Below, piece by piece: positions 11,709 to 21,950 of a DNA stretch of 64,000 nucleotides. The notes under the pieces are model-generated. The model saw only the letters and a program-made list of their open reading frames with translations. It did not search any database and had not been told where the DNA came from. How positions within the stretch are numbered: position 1 is the first letter of the stretch; every line of letters begins with the position of its first letter. Made by a program: the position numbers and the translations under genes. This DNA comes from Avena insularis (lineage: Eukaryota; Streptophyta; Magnoliopsida; Poales; Poaceae), in the NCBI GenBank assembly GCA_023614405.1, contig CM042694.1, forward strand, positions 479,047,392 to 479,111,391. The letters are read 5' to 3'.

Positions 11709-11859
11709 TGTTTAGTTATGGTGTCCATAACATGTTTGATACAAGCAACGGCCTTATTATTACCACAAAGAGAGGTACACAAAAAGGTCAGCTCAAGCAC
11801 AAGAGCTCTAGTATCCTCATCAAGGTCATCATCACTATCATCATTATCATTGCTATTAT

Positions 11860-12726
11860 CTATAGAGATATCTTGGGATCCAAAGTAGGAGATACCTTTG
11901 ATCCTCTTGCCATAAGGCACATGTGAGCATGGGAGGATGAAGATGAGGATATTCTTGAATCTTCATTCATGATTGTGTCTTGCTCCATAGGGTGTTTGAT
12001 TTCCTCTACATTGTTATATACACAACTAGAGGAAATAGAAGCATTTTGTTTATTGGAACAAGAAAAATCAAGCATATCATCTACACTAGTACTGAAATAA
12101 TTTCTAGACAATATGCAAGGACTAGCAACACGAGGGGATATATAATTATCGTTGCAAGAAGTGCTTAATTCCAAAATCTCTACACCATTAGCATTTATAG
12201 AACATGAATCATTGGTGTAAAGATAACCACTACCATCATTACATATGATTTCTCCACTCACCATGCCATTACCTTGTGACTTGTCACATGTAGGTGAAGT
12301 GGAGGGAATTGAAATCTCATCGCGGCCGGAGGTGGAAGCCACTTGGACCTCTTCATGATGTGAAGGAGAAGAGATCTCCTCGGAGATGCCACCGACCCTA
12401 TGAGAAATGGACCCACCAAATATTTCTTTAAGCTTGGTCCACATCTCATGAGATGACTTGCACTTTACATTTGTCAAGAACAAATTAACTATGGGGATCA
12501 AAGAGAAAATAAGCTCATTAGATACTTGAGCTTCGAGATGTAAATTTTTCTCATCCTCTAAAGATAGATTTTGAGGATCCATCGGAGGAGAAAAACCTAC
12601 ATCTAGAAATCGCTCAATATTTGGACACAAGGTCCGAAGATTACAAAGCAAGCAATTTCTCCACAAAATATAATTTGTGCCATCAAAGATAATTGTGTCA
12701 TTGTGCACTATACTACTAGCCGACAT
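11860..12726 (-). pseudogene. S2 gag fragment 1: UBN2-type N-terminal gag domain
   Basis: The ATG at 12726 is the natural start. It lies about 45 bases downstream of the primer binding site, and the protein opens with the copia gag signature around FDGTNYILWRNCLLCNLR. Residues 1-110 match the UBN2-type gag domain (SHEMWTKLKEIFGG is typical). The rest is acidic and Ser-rich without a known domain. The frame ends early, and the coiled-coil and zinc-knuckle parts continue in other frames, so the polyprotein is broken. In working elements this protein forms the virus-like particle that holds the RNA. Confidence 0.85.
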
Positions 12727-12770
12727 CTTTACACTCTAGGCGGTGAAGTCTAAACAAGGAGAGACCTTGC

Positions 12771-12782
12771 TCTAATACAAAT
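12771..12782 (-). other. S2 primer binding site (initiator Met tRNA type)
   Basis: The minus strand reads TTGTATTAGAGC next to the 5' LTR, which is the usual TGGTATCAGAGC with two changes. It would pair with the 3' end of initiator methionine tRNA to start cDNA synthesis. Confidence 0.8.
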
Positions 12783-15159
12783 TCAAAGGATAGAGATGTC
12801 GCCTAGAGGGGGGGTGAATAGGCAATTTCAAAACTATTACGGTTTTGGCTTGATAGAATGCGGAATTAAACTAACATTTATTTTACGAGCACAAAACCTA
12901 AATACACTAGGCTCAACTAAGTGCACCAACAACAAGTTAATCTAAGCAAGATAGTACAAGATAAATATACCACAAGTGATAAGCAAGATATAAGTACTTC
13001 AAGCTCGATGGCTATCACAAGGAAAGTAAGCTCGGGTATAGAGATAACCGAGGTACACGGAGACAAATATGTATTCCCGTGTTCCCTTACAAGTAAGGTA
13101 CGTCACGTTGGAGAGGTGTGGGATTCCACGAAGGATTTCCCAACGCCACGAAGGCTCACCTTCTTCTCCAAGTCTATCCCACAAAGGAATAGGCCCTTTC
13201 CGTATGTCTAGCTTTTCCTCCACTCCGGAGATGGCAAGCTCCACAACCACTTCACAAGCTCCACAAAGGAGAAGCCCAGGTCTCTTCACAATCTTCCACG
13301 AAGAGGACCCCGCGGCACCAACCGCCAAGCCAACTAGGAGGTCACCCTCCAAGAGCAACAAGCTCATGGTCTCTCGCTAGAACAAATCGTAGTGGAGAGC
13401 TCAACACTTATGCAAGAATGGAAAGCAAGAACATCAAGGGCGTTCAAATCCCTCACTCTCAAATCCCACCAAAGCAACAAGTGATAGGGAGGAATAAGAG
13501 ATGAAGAACAATGGTGGAAATCAACAAATGACTTCAAGATCTAGATCCAATGGGTTCCCCTGACTTAGAGGAGTAATTGATTGGTGGGGATTGTAGATCT
13601 AGATCTCCTCTTCCAAAGCCCTCAAAAAGATGCAAGAATCATAGGAGGGAAGGGAGAGGAGGAAAGCTCAAGAGGGTCAACAATGGAGGTCAATTTCGTG
13701 ATCAAGAACACCCAAAAACGTTGGGGGAAGAACCCCCTTTTATAGGGGAAAGCAAATATAATTGTTGGGAGAAATCTGCGCGAACCTGGTTTGAAGTTCG
13801 GTTGAACCGACCAAAAACAGGACGGTCCGGTATGAGGCCCGGTTGAATCCCGGTTTGAACCCGGTTTGAAACCGGTTGAATCCCGGTTGAATCGGATCTA
13901 ACCGGGAAGGGGTACAGAGAGTAATCCCGGTTAGACTCGGTTGTGAAACCGGGCATCCCGGTATGAATCCCGGTTGAACCGGATCTGAACAGACTTCACG
14001 AAAAACGCAATAACTTTTGCATCCGGACTCCGATTTCGATGATCTGGGGCTTGTTTTGATGAGGACAACAATATCTACAATATGGTGCATGAAAACATCA
14101 TAGTCCAACAAACTAGGGTAGAACCAAATGAGGAAAGGTATGAACCCTCCCTATGAGAAGAACCGGTAAAATCTTCAAACTCGAAAATGCCATAGAAGAT
14201 GCATACGAATTACGTTTTCGATGAACTTAGGCTTGTTGAAGAGCTAGAAACAAGCTCAAGAACCTAACATGGAGAAACACCAAGAAGAAAAAAAATAGGA
14301 AGATGCAAAGTATGCAAAGGATTGAGATCCCTATGACGATGTGATCAAGTTACCCAACCAAAAGCCCCTCTTGATAGTGCGGCTATCTATCCTATAACCC
14401 GGTCTCCCAACAACCACCTTGAGACCGTAAAAGCAAAAACCTAGCAAGGACATACCTTTGCCTTGCGCATCCCGCTTGATCTTGATGACAATGCTTCAAG
14501 CTCCATCCAAGCTGGAATGCATCACTTGATCATTGTTGCTTCGTGAAGACTCATAATTTGCTCCCCCATACACCACTATGGGATAGCTTCATTAGGACAC
14601 ATCTTCACTTGTCCATTATCACCAATATGGACGACAAGCTTCAAGCAAATGATCTTCTCGAGATGCTTATCTTGAACTTGCCCTTCTCAACCCATACCAC
14701 AAGATCCATGTGGTACATTCTTTATGCTTCATGTGTTGACCAACTTGAAATCACTCTTCACTCTTTGTATTGGTCAACCAAGTATCTTCTCATGCTCCAT
14801 CTCAATATCTTGAGGTACATAAAGTATTCTTCATTTGATTAGATGCTCTAAATCTTAGTCAACCATAGCTCAACTCATGAGGCTATCATGACACCGGCTT
14901 AGAGCCATATCTTGAATTATTCTATTGAGATCACACTCTCAAGATCTTGAACATATCATATTCTTCTCTTCAATTTGATGATATTGATGCCAAAACTCAA
15001 GGTATATCTTTATATTCATGGCATCCATACTTGAATCCAACATATGGACTACAAGCCTGACCTACGGAATATTCCTTCATATAAAACTCAATGAAAACAT
15101 TAGTCCATATGGATTGTCATTAATCACCAAAACAACACATAGGGGAAATTACCCTTTCA
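12783..15159 (-). repeat. S2 right LTR (5' LTR)
   Basis: It is the partner of 4674-7069 and ends in CCTTTCA. Its left terminus reads TCAAAGG instead of TGAAAGG, so one terminal base has changed. It carries its own AACCGG array (13782-13988). Differences from the left LTR are scattered single bases and a few short gaps, which points to a fairly recent insertion. A distance was not computed. Confidence 0.92.
13782..13988. repeat. AACCGG/CCGGTT-rich array in the S2 right LTR
   Basis: This has the same composition as 5680-5897 but lacks one GAATGCCGGTT-type unit near its right end, so the array has changed length since insertion. Confidence 0.85.
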
Positions 15160-15164
15160 CCCTC
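15160..15164. other. Target site duplication of S2, right copy (CCCTC)
   Basis: This is identical to 4669-4673 and directly follows the terminal CA of S2. Confidence 0.9.
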
Positions 15165-15427
15165 GCCTCCGGGTACCTTCTCCTCCATGTTCTTCCTTCA
15201 ATGAGTGAGGGTAACTCCCTCTCTCCCCATATTTTGAGTTGATGTGTCACTTGTCGGTGGAACGTGGACTAGAAGGTTGTCATTTCGTGTAGAGATCGTA
15301 GTCTTGAAGTTCCTAGGTCCGATCTACGTTTTTGCATTCAATCTAGGCAAATCTGAGTATTTATGCCAAGGCCGGATTATCCGCCCCTCGCCGCCGGATT
15401 ATCAGATGTTTGTAGATTTTTTGCTTA
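15165..15427 (+). other. S1 non-coding stretch upstream of the env-position ORF
   Basis: This continues S1 after the S2 insertion. It carries two further palindrome copies, one nearly complete at 15370-15386 (GGCCGGATTATCCGCCC) and one half-worn at about 15391-15403. No domain is seen. A splice acceptor for a subgenomic env-type message could lie here, but none can be chosen with confidence. Confidence 0.6.
15370..15403 (+). repeat. Palindrome cluster 3, just upstream of the env-position ORF
   Basis: Two copies of the GGCCGGATTATCCGGCC family occur. One has a single arm change and the other has lost part of its right arm. Confidence 0.8.
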
Positions 15428-16906
15428 ATGTGTGTTTGGAATATGGACTGTTTTCCTACTATTTCTACGTTATCTCCTGGACTTGTGTGTGCTTATCCCC
15501 ATGCTATCCATCCCATTCGTTTCATAGGTGGTTCTAGTGCTCCCAAAACCTACAAGCGTCGTCCCCGTGGCCTCTACTTCAGGGACAACTGTGAGGGTGG
15601 TCTCGTGGACGAGGTTGAACTGAGAAGGAGGAACAAAGAAGCTAACCGTATGGCTGAACAGGCGAAGAGATACAAGAGCAGGAAGGGTGTGTCCAAGAGA
15701 AAGGGCAAGGAACCAAAGATCAACTATAAGAAGATGGATGCTGTCACTTACTCCTCCATTCGCCTGGGTGACTCCCGCTTTTGGTGTGCAGACCAAAAGT
15801 CTAATTATGAAGATGTCTATGCCTTGCTGAAGATTCGCCCTATGCATCCTATGATCATTGCTGAGGCTATGGAGAAGCCCCAACTTGCTGATGCCATGGA
15901 GGTGACTGAGCGGATGGGGCTACACCATCTTATGGCCCTTCAGTGTTCCTACGACTCCGAGGTGGTCAAGCGATTCTTCTCCACTTTGGTTATTTGTGGT
16001 GATGAGTACCGTACCATGAAGTGGATGACTCATGACATTTCCATGCAAACTGATTTTCAGACTTTTGCTGAGGTGCTTAGATATCCCTTCTGCAACAGGG
16101 ATCGTGCTAGTGGACATCGCATCATTACTCAACTCAAGCCCAACAAAGATGTTGTTCTCTCTCCATGCACGGTTGACAATGGTATACTGGGATCTTTTGC
16201 TGGTCTCTCACCCCTTTATGCTAACAATGATAGTATTCGTAGTCACTTGGTTCAGCTTCTAGCCTTTTCTCATGAAGTGGCTTCCTCTAAAGATGAATCT
16301 GTTGGTTACAAGATTGATGTGATGGACTTCATCTATCATGAGTTGACAGATGCCATGTTCAATAGTCTCTCCATCCCGTATGTGTCCTATATTATGATGT
16401 TGATCAAGCACTTACTTCCCAATGGAGAGTTCAACATTGATATTGTGCATAAGGCCAAGAAGATTTACAAAAAGGCGAGGAAGATCTCTCATCCATCTTC
16501 TGCGTCTGAGGGCTTTATGAGGGATGCGCATGCCAGTGCTCGTAGGCCTCCAGTGCCTCCTATTGCTCGTGAGGTGAAGCAACTAAATTGGTTCCAGCAG
16601 AACATTCTGTGCATGGGGGTGGACACTCGCAAGGGGAAGTATGCAACATATAAGCAGCGCCACAAGATGGCCCATACTCAGCAGCTCATTCTCCACCACG
16701 TGTCCGGGGCTTATGGTGCTCCACCTTCTCCTACTTCTCCCACACCATATTCTCAGTGGAATTCTTCGTCTGACCTCAAATATGGAGAGCTTGAGCGTCA
16801 CCTGTTTCCTACCCCATCCACTACTGATGAGGAAGGGGAAGACACCAAGGAGTTTGATGATGGAGACGAGGACGGGGACGAGGAAGACAATGAGGACTCC
16901 GAGTGA
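15428..16906 (+). CDS. S1 env-position ORF, putative plant transposon protein domain
   Basis: This is an open frame of 492 codons in the place where Sireviruses carry their extra ORF. The N-terminal third is strongly basic (for example TYKRRPRG and KSRKGVSKRKGKEPK). The middle, about residues 95-330, resembles the 'putative plant transposon protein' domain found in many grass retroelements. The tail from about residue 465 is very acidic (DDGDEDGDEEDNEDSE). I see no signal peptide or convincing membrane span, so an envelope role is not supported by this sequence. The annotated ATG is the first in frame. The conserved similarity seems to begin near residue 38 (APKTYKRRPRG), so a later or spliced start is possible. 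It is fully open although pol of the same element is broken. Function is unknown. Confidence 0.75.
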   Translation: MCVWNMDCFPTISTLSPGLVCAYPHAIHPIRFIGGSSAPKTYKRRPRGLYFRDNCEGGLVDEVELRRRNKEANRMAEQAKRYKSRKGVSKRKGKEPKINYKKMDAVTYSSIRLGDSRFWCADQKSNYEDVYALLKIRPMHPMIIAEAMEKPQLADAMEVTERMGLHHLMALQCSYDSEVVKRFFSTLVICGDEYRTMKWMTHDISMQTDFQTFAEVLRYPFCNRDRASGHRIITQLKPNKDVVLSPCTVDNGILGSFAGLSPLYANNDSIRSHLVQLLAFSHEVASSKDESVGYKIDVMDFIYHELTDAMFNSLSIPYVSYIMMLIKHLLPNGEFNIDIVHKAKKIYKKARKISHPSSASEGFMRDAHASARRPPVPPIAREVKQLNWFQQNILCMGVDTRKGKYATYKQRHKMAHTQQLILHHVSGAYGAPPSPTSPTPYSQWNSSSDLKYGELERHLFPTPSTTDEEGEDTKEFDDGDEDGDEEDNEDSE

Positions 16907-17468
16907 TCATCTAGGGTGCTAGCATCACTCTTCTTCCTTTTTGGCGTTTCGATGCCAAAGGGGGAGAAGTAGTTATATTAGGTCTTTGTGGATTTGCATG
17001 GGTTGGGTGCAAGCATTTGCATTTTATCGTTTCTATCTTTATATCGCTTGTGCCCATTTAGCGTTGAACTTTTATTAGTGATTTTTCTTGTATGAGACTA
17101 TGTTTATGTGTGGCACTGGAACTATCTCGTGGACTATCTCCTCGTGTCTATGGATCTATCATATTGGCTATATTGGTCATCTATCTCCCGTGGAAGGCGT
17201 GCATAATGGTTATCACATTGGCTATTGTTATACTATACGGAGGACGCCTCTCTCATAGTGGTATGGTACTTTTCGGAGCTAGCCCATCTTTTTGTGCAGA
17301 TTCAGTTTCAATGAAATAGACTTGTACCTACGTGTGTGTATTTGTATTCAAATGCAAATCCTTATTATGCACACATTGAGGGGGAGTCTTTTCATTTGCT
17401 AAATAATATTGTTATTAGAGCTATATTGCAAATCCTAGTATTGTCATCTAACACCAAAAAGGGGGAGA
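16907..17468 (+). other. S1 3' untranslated stretch with multiple polypurine tracts
   Basis: Three purine tracts are visible at 16957-16967 (AAAGGGGGAGA), 17378-17386 (GAGGGGGAG) and 17456-17468 (AAAAAGGGGGAGA). The last one touches the LTR and is the functional primer site for plus-strand synthesis. Repeated tracts of this kind are a known Sirevirus trait. No convincing coding frame is present. Confidence 0.8.
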
Positions 17469-18777
17469 TGGAAAGAACATTTCATGATCTCTTGTGTTTT
17501 GTGTGTTAGATAACAATACCATGGAGTTTCTCATGTGTGCTAAGTGTTGCAGGAAAGAAAACTTGTTGTTGGGGGGCCGGATTATCCACCCCCATCAAGT
17601 GCCGGATAATCCGGCCTGACCTTCTTGGCCAGAGTTGGTCGCGTGTGAGCTTCTATCTGGGGGCGGATTTTCTCCCAGACAATCCGAGGCTAGGGCAGAT
17701 TTTCCCCCAGCCGGATAATCTGGCCTACTCTTGGGCCGGATAATCTGCCCCCCAGGAGAAGTGCCCAAGGGAAGATCGGCGCGAGCCTCTGTCTGGGGGT
17801 GGATTTTCCCCCGGACAATCCGAGGTTTGGGCATATTTTTTTCCCTAGCCGGATAATCCGACCCTCCCCTTGGGCCGAATAATCCGGTCCCTAGGAGGAG
17901 CTGCCAAGGATGGTTCGGCGCGACGTTCTTTCCGGGGGAGGATTTCCCCCGGGATAATCCGAGTTTGGGGCGGAGTTTCCCCAGGCCGGATAATCCAGCC
18001 CTCACTAAGGCCGGATAATCCGGCCCCAACTTACTCCAACGGCTCAGTCTGGACAGGGGATATAAAAGCCCCAATCACCCCTCTTGTCGGATCCCTTGAT
18101 TCATTCGGAAAAGTTATGGCGTGTTGAAAAATCACTCATTCAAGATCTCCCACTTCATCCACCCAAAGGCTTCGATCTTTGGGGGAATTGAAGGAGGAGA
18201 CTTCATTCATCATCATCACGAATCAAGCGCTTCAACTCTTCTCCATTCACTTGGAGAATTCCCGATCTAGTATTCTTGTTAATATCTAGATCTTGTGCTT
18301 CGATATTGATAACAATTGTTCTTGTGGCAGCTTGTTGCCGTTACGGGAGCCTCCAATTCGGTTGTGGAGTTGTGCCCCTCTAGTTGTGTAAAGGCATCGG
18401 ATCCCGCCTCGAAGGGTTCCAATAGTGGAAAGGTGGATCAGGCCTTTGGTGGCGAGATCCATCGGAGAACAGGGTGAGGCCTATTGTGGCATGGTGGTCT
18501 TAGTACCGCCCACCCCTCCAACGCAGATGTACTTCCCTTAACAAGGAAGGAACTGCGGTAAAACAAATCTTGTGTCTCCGCGTGCTCCACTACGGTTTCC
18601 TTGTTCCTCACTCTTACCCACCTTTACTCGCTAGTAGTTAGGTTTGCATATAGGAAAATTCTAAGTAGTTGCATATCTAGAGAATTTACCTTTTGTGTCA
18701 ATCCTAAAATTGAAAAAGTATTAAAATTTGAAGTAGCACCTATTCACCCCCTCTAGGTGCCCATACGATCCATTTCA
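17469..18777 (+). repeat. S1 3' LTR
   Basis: It starts TGGAAAGAACATTTC directly after a polypurine tract and ends CCATTTCA, with short imperfect inverted ends. The length is 1309 bases. A TATA-like box (TATAAAAG) is at 18061-18067. Upstream of it, 17575-18026 holds many palindrome copies and half-copies. The region after the box (about 18120-18620) is well conserved with S3 at 63480-63990. The 5' LTR is outside the window, so age cannot be estimated. Confidence 0.88.
17575..18026 (+). repeat. Palindrome cluster 4, upstream of the S1 LTR TATA box
   Basis: At least eight copies or half-copies of the GGCCGGATAATCCGGCC family lie in 450 bases, among them 17575-17591, 17600-17616, about 17848-17864 and 18009-18025. 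They alternate with broken versions of the type GGGCGGATTTTCTCCC. The cluster ends about 35 bases before the TATA-like box, so it occupies the promoter-proximal U3. Confidence 0.85.
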
Positions 18778-20920
18778 ATTCCAATCAGGCTTTCCTATTA
18801 CTCTACACTGTCCTATATTGGAGTACTTTACTCGCCCTTTAAGGACAACTTATGAGTTGTTTCTTTAAGAACCAGTCCACTAGGTTTAATCTATTATATC
18901 TCCTTCAATCTTTCATGTGGACATACTCTTGAGAGTACTCTTTACACAGATGACTTCTTATAATCTTATGAGAATAAGGCTTAACCTCATCGTGACTCGG
19001 TACTTCTTCTCCAACCTTTAGTTGGCAAGTCAGATTATAACAATACTTCAGTGTTTATTGTTTACTCTCCCCCTTGGGGTTTTCTAATGGTCTCGAAACT
19101 GTATGTATAATACCCATTAACTCAATAGTTAGGTTTTTGGTCTCTATCTAGCTTATTCTCTACCTCTATACAGTCTCAAGAAAGAATCTATAGTATACCC
19201 ACATAGTTGTGGATCTCCAAAACGAATCTTCCAACATTACTTGTCTTACTTTTATCTTCTTAGACATTATTCCTCACTATTGAACCATATTTCACGGAAC
19301 GTCTCGAAGGCCGTTCGTTTAAATCTTATACTTATCTATGTCTCTCCTAACTTAGGACAAGTTTCATGCTCTTTAAATCATACAAAGATGACCTAATTGG
19401 CTAAACCAATAGGGTACCAGCTACGGATACTAGCTGCAGATCCTCCTGGTGTATGAATTACCCTACGGGTTTTCGACTTACTATTGGTATTCTCTCCGAG
19501 TTGTCAGAGCTTGAATACCACTTTTCTTCCAAGACTTCTTATTTGCTCCCTTTCATGTTTCTTCCTTGAACTTGGTACTACTTCTACTACTTTGTTAGCT
19601 TCCACGCAACAGCACCTACTTTGGGGTGAACTTAATTCATTCCTTCATGTTGCTCCACATTTTTTTGCACTAATATTAATTATTATTTCCATCTCATAGT
19701 GAGTTGGGATTGATCCATCCTTCAAAATCGTGTTGATACTCCTTATATTTGGCTTCCTTCTTCCTACATGTCCTCATCTTGATCTTCGGAACTCGTCACT
19801 CCCTTGCACAAATTCCCTTATCTCTCTAGGTCTATAACATCAAGTAATAACTTGATGATGCAACATGCATTTGCACATCAAGTCAAACTTCATGCACAGA
19901 TCTAGTCAATCAAGAAGATCCAGGAAAAACAAAGAAATCCGAATGTGGTACATATAACACACATTATTATAAGCCCATAATATAGTAGTTGAGTAAAACA
20001 TCTCTAGAATTCAGGCTTAGTGTGTATTATATGACACCTCCTAATATAGGTTTACATCGTGATACTTAGCACTTAGTGGTTAACTATTCTTTGTCTCAAC
20101 ATCTACCCACATTTCCCAATTACAATAGGATAATTTTGAGAAAAGTGGTCTCACTTTGGTTCTAACTAACTTCTTACCCTTCTTTTGGGACTACTAAAGA
20201 CTACCAACTTCCATTCTATCATAAGCTATTCTCACATAATCCCTAAAAAATACTAACGGAATTGTATCTACTACCTTAATCCAGAAATTATCGTAATATT
20301 ATGACACCTATGCCTTCTATCATAGACCTACACTTTCTTTACTTACTATTGTTACAAGATTATTTACTAAATATTGGTCCTAATTACACACTTATCATGG
20401 TCTCAGAGCTAAACCCACCATGATAACTCTTATTTTCATCTACTATTGTTGATTCTAAACCAAAAACTACTTCATCAGATAGAATTCTCAAGTGAACCCC
20501 ACATGATTTACTTCCCATTACATCTATACATGTTCTAATGGTCTTCATAACGTAGCCTATCTTTACCAGCTAATGATAAGATTTTTGCTACCTTACATGG
20601 ATCCTATGGATAGACTACACAATTAAACTACTCCTCAAGGTATTCTAATCTCGGTCATAATTATCTTTGATATTTTAACTTACTTAGGATATCTTAGTGG
20701 TAGTATACCTATTTAGAGCTACTCTAAAATGACAATTCTCTAGAGAAGGTAAATAACTAATCTTCAAGAAAGATGACAGAGCATCCAACTTAAGTGTGAC
20801 AAGGTTTATCCTCAAGTGGATATCCATCACAAGTCTTGGTTTAGATAAGATGGCTCCTATAGTCACTATCTAACCTATAGATCTTCCTAAAAGGGTTTTA
20901 ATCCTAAGGTCAAAGCATAT
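18778..20920 (-). mobile_element. E1 internal region, non-coding part
   Basis: This stretch lies between the end of S1 and the primer binding site of E1. On the minus strand it is the start of the internal region of E1, where gag would be expected, but no gag or pol motif is seen in any frame and the longest frames are about 60-70 codons. Composition is AT-rich throughout. E1 therefore looks like a large non-autonomous LTR element. Its left part and 3' LTR are not in the window. Confidence 0.6.
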
Positions 20921-20932
20921 GCTCTAATACCA
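20921..20932 (-). other. E1 primer binding site (initiator Met tRNA type)
   Basis: The minus strand reads TGGTATTAGAGC two bases after the LTR end, one change from the standard TGGTATCAGAGC. It sets the orientation of E1 (minus) and marks 20935 as the LTR edge. Confidence 0.85.
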
Positions 20933-21821
20933 GTTGCGGTGACCCAGCATACCACTACATGATGTAGTACACTATAGTCATTGATATAAGACCAATGAAA
21001 CACCGTTCACTAGTATTACATCCCTCAGAGTGGTACAACAGAAACATAGCAGGTCCAAGACATGACTATAGATTACAACTCGACTCTTTACAAAAGATCC
21101 AGAGAACACTCTTGGTTAAAGAGAGAGGAAGAAACTTCTTACAAAGAAGAACTAGAATAACAACTCGGAGCTATATGTCTAATTAGGCTAGCATCTAAAC
21201 TATCTGGCTTGCAATTGCTACTAATTCAATGCTCTACAGAATTAGGTTTTATGGCTAGAGTATCTACTCCTATTTAATCAGGCACTTTGTCTTCACTACA
21301 GTTGATGTATATGTTGACTTCATTGACTTGATTGAAGAACTTGAGCTGTTGGTGATGGTTTCTTGCACATAAATTTGTGTTGACATCGTCTTGAATGGCT
21401 TAGAACCTAGCAAGGGTTAAGAAGGTACGGTTGAGTACGAGCGTACTCAGCAAGTTCACTAAAAAGGAGTGTATGATGCACTATCTCTATAGCCATAGAC
21501 CAAAGGTCGTAGGAAATGCAGGTTTTCATAAACATTTCTTCAAAGGTTGCTTTTATTTTGAAAACTATGTCTGAAAGCCTTCACAGGTTGACCAGAACTT
21601 TCGTGGAGTTCCTTTAATGCCGTGTTTGTAGCTCCTTCCTGGAACAAGGAGTAACATGCCATATCTCTTACACTCTACAGAGGTGCGTTGCTTTACCCAT
21701 GAGAGACCTTAGCCTTGTTGCACATCCAAGTTATAGGCTCTTCCACACTTCCTTGGTATGTGGCCCGGCCTAATATCCAAGCCAATCATTGCCCTTCTCC
21801 GTGACCCCACATGAATTCACC

Positions 21822-21950
21822 CCCAAACAGATATACCTTTGTTAACCCCCATATAGGCAGATATAACCCTGGCAACCCCTTGGAAACTCTAGTGAGAAGA
21901 TCATGTCCCTAGCAACCCCCATATAGGCAGATATACCTCTGATATCCCCT
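21822..21950. repeat. Short degenerate tandem repeat in the E1 LTR
   Basis: The string AACCCCCATATAGGCAGATATA occurs in two nearly identical copies about 69 bases apart, near 21847 and 21916. A partial third copy lies upstream near 21825. Each is followed by a similar C-rich phrase. Confidence 0.7.

Larger units (their letters stand above)
4674..15159 (-). mobile_element. S2: pol-less Sirevirus-type copia element nested in S1
   Basis: Two direct copies of about 2.4 kb (4674-7069 and 12783-15159) bound an internal region of about 5.7 kb. The 5-bp duplication CCCTC is perfect on both sides. On the minus strand the internal region starts with an initiator-Met-type primer binding site. It then has a gag in three pieces (12726 down to 10507) and ends with a polypurine tract next to the left LTR. 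I find no integrase, RT or RNase H between 7083 and 10506. That makes it a gag-only, non-autonomous element that would depend on another element for cDNA synthesis and integration. The gag end and the tract suggest a Sirevirus relative, but the family is not certain. Confidence 0.88.
1..18777 (+). mobile_element. S1: Sirevirus-like Ty1-copia retrotransposon (5' end outside window, split by S2)
   Basis: In order, the element shows a gag tail, protease, gag-pre-integrase, integrase, RT and RNase H. This is copia order, with integrase before RT. An extra ORF in the env position, several polypurine tracts of the type AAGGGGGAGA and a 3' LTR follow. An extra ORF after pol, many polypurine tracts and a long 3' non-coding stretch are known hallmarks of Sireviruses, so the lineage call is an inference from layout. 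The 5' LTR and most of gag lie left of the window. Element S2 (4674-15159) interrupts S1 between pol and the env-position ORF. The sequence on both sides of S2 joins without loss apart from the duplicated CCCTC. Pol is inactivated by frameshifts and stops, so this copy is non-functional. Confidence 0.85.

Noticed and set aside
12771..12782. tRNA-like match at the S2 and E1 primer sites
   Set aside because: Only 12 bases match the 3' end of a tRNA. No cloverleaf surrounds them, and both lie exactly at LTR edges.
15428..16906. Calling the S1 extra ORF an envelope glycoprotein
   Set aside because: No signal peptide, membrane span or glycoprotein feature is visible. Only its position suggests env.
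17575..18026. Regularly repeated short palindromes that could recall a CRISPR array
   Set aside because: Spacing is irregular, copies are degenerate, there are no unique spacers of constant length, and the host is a plant nuclear genome.
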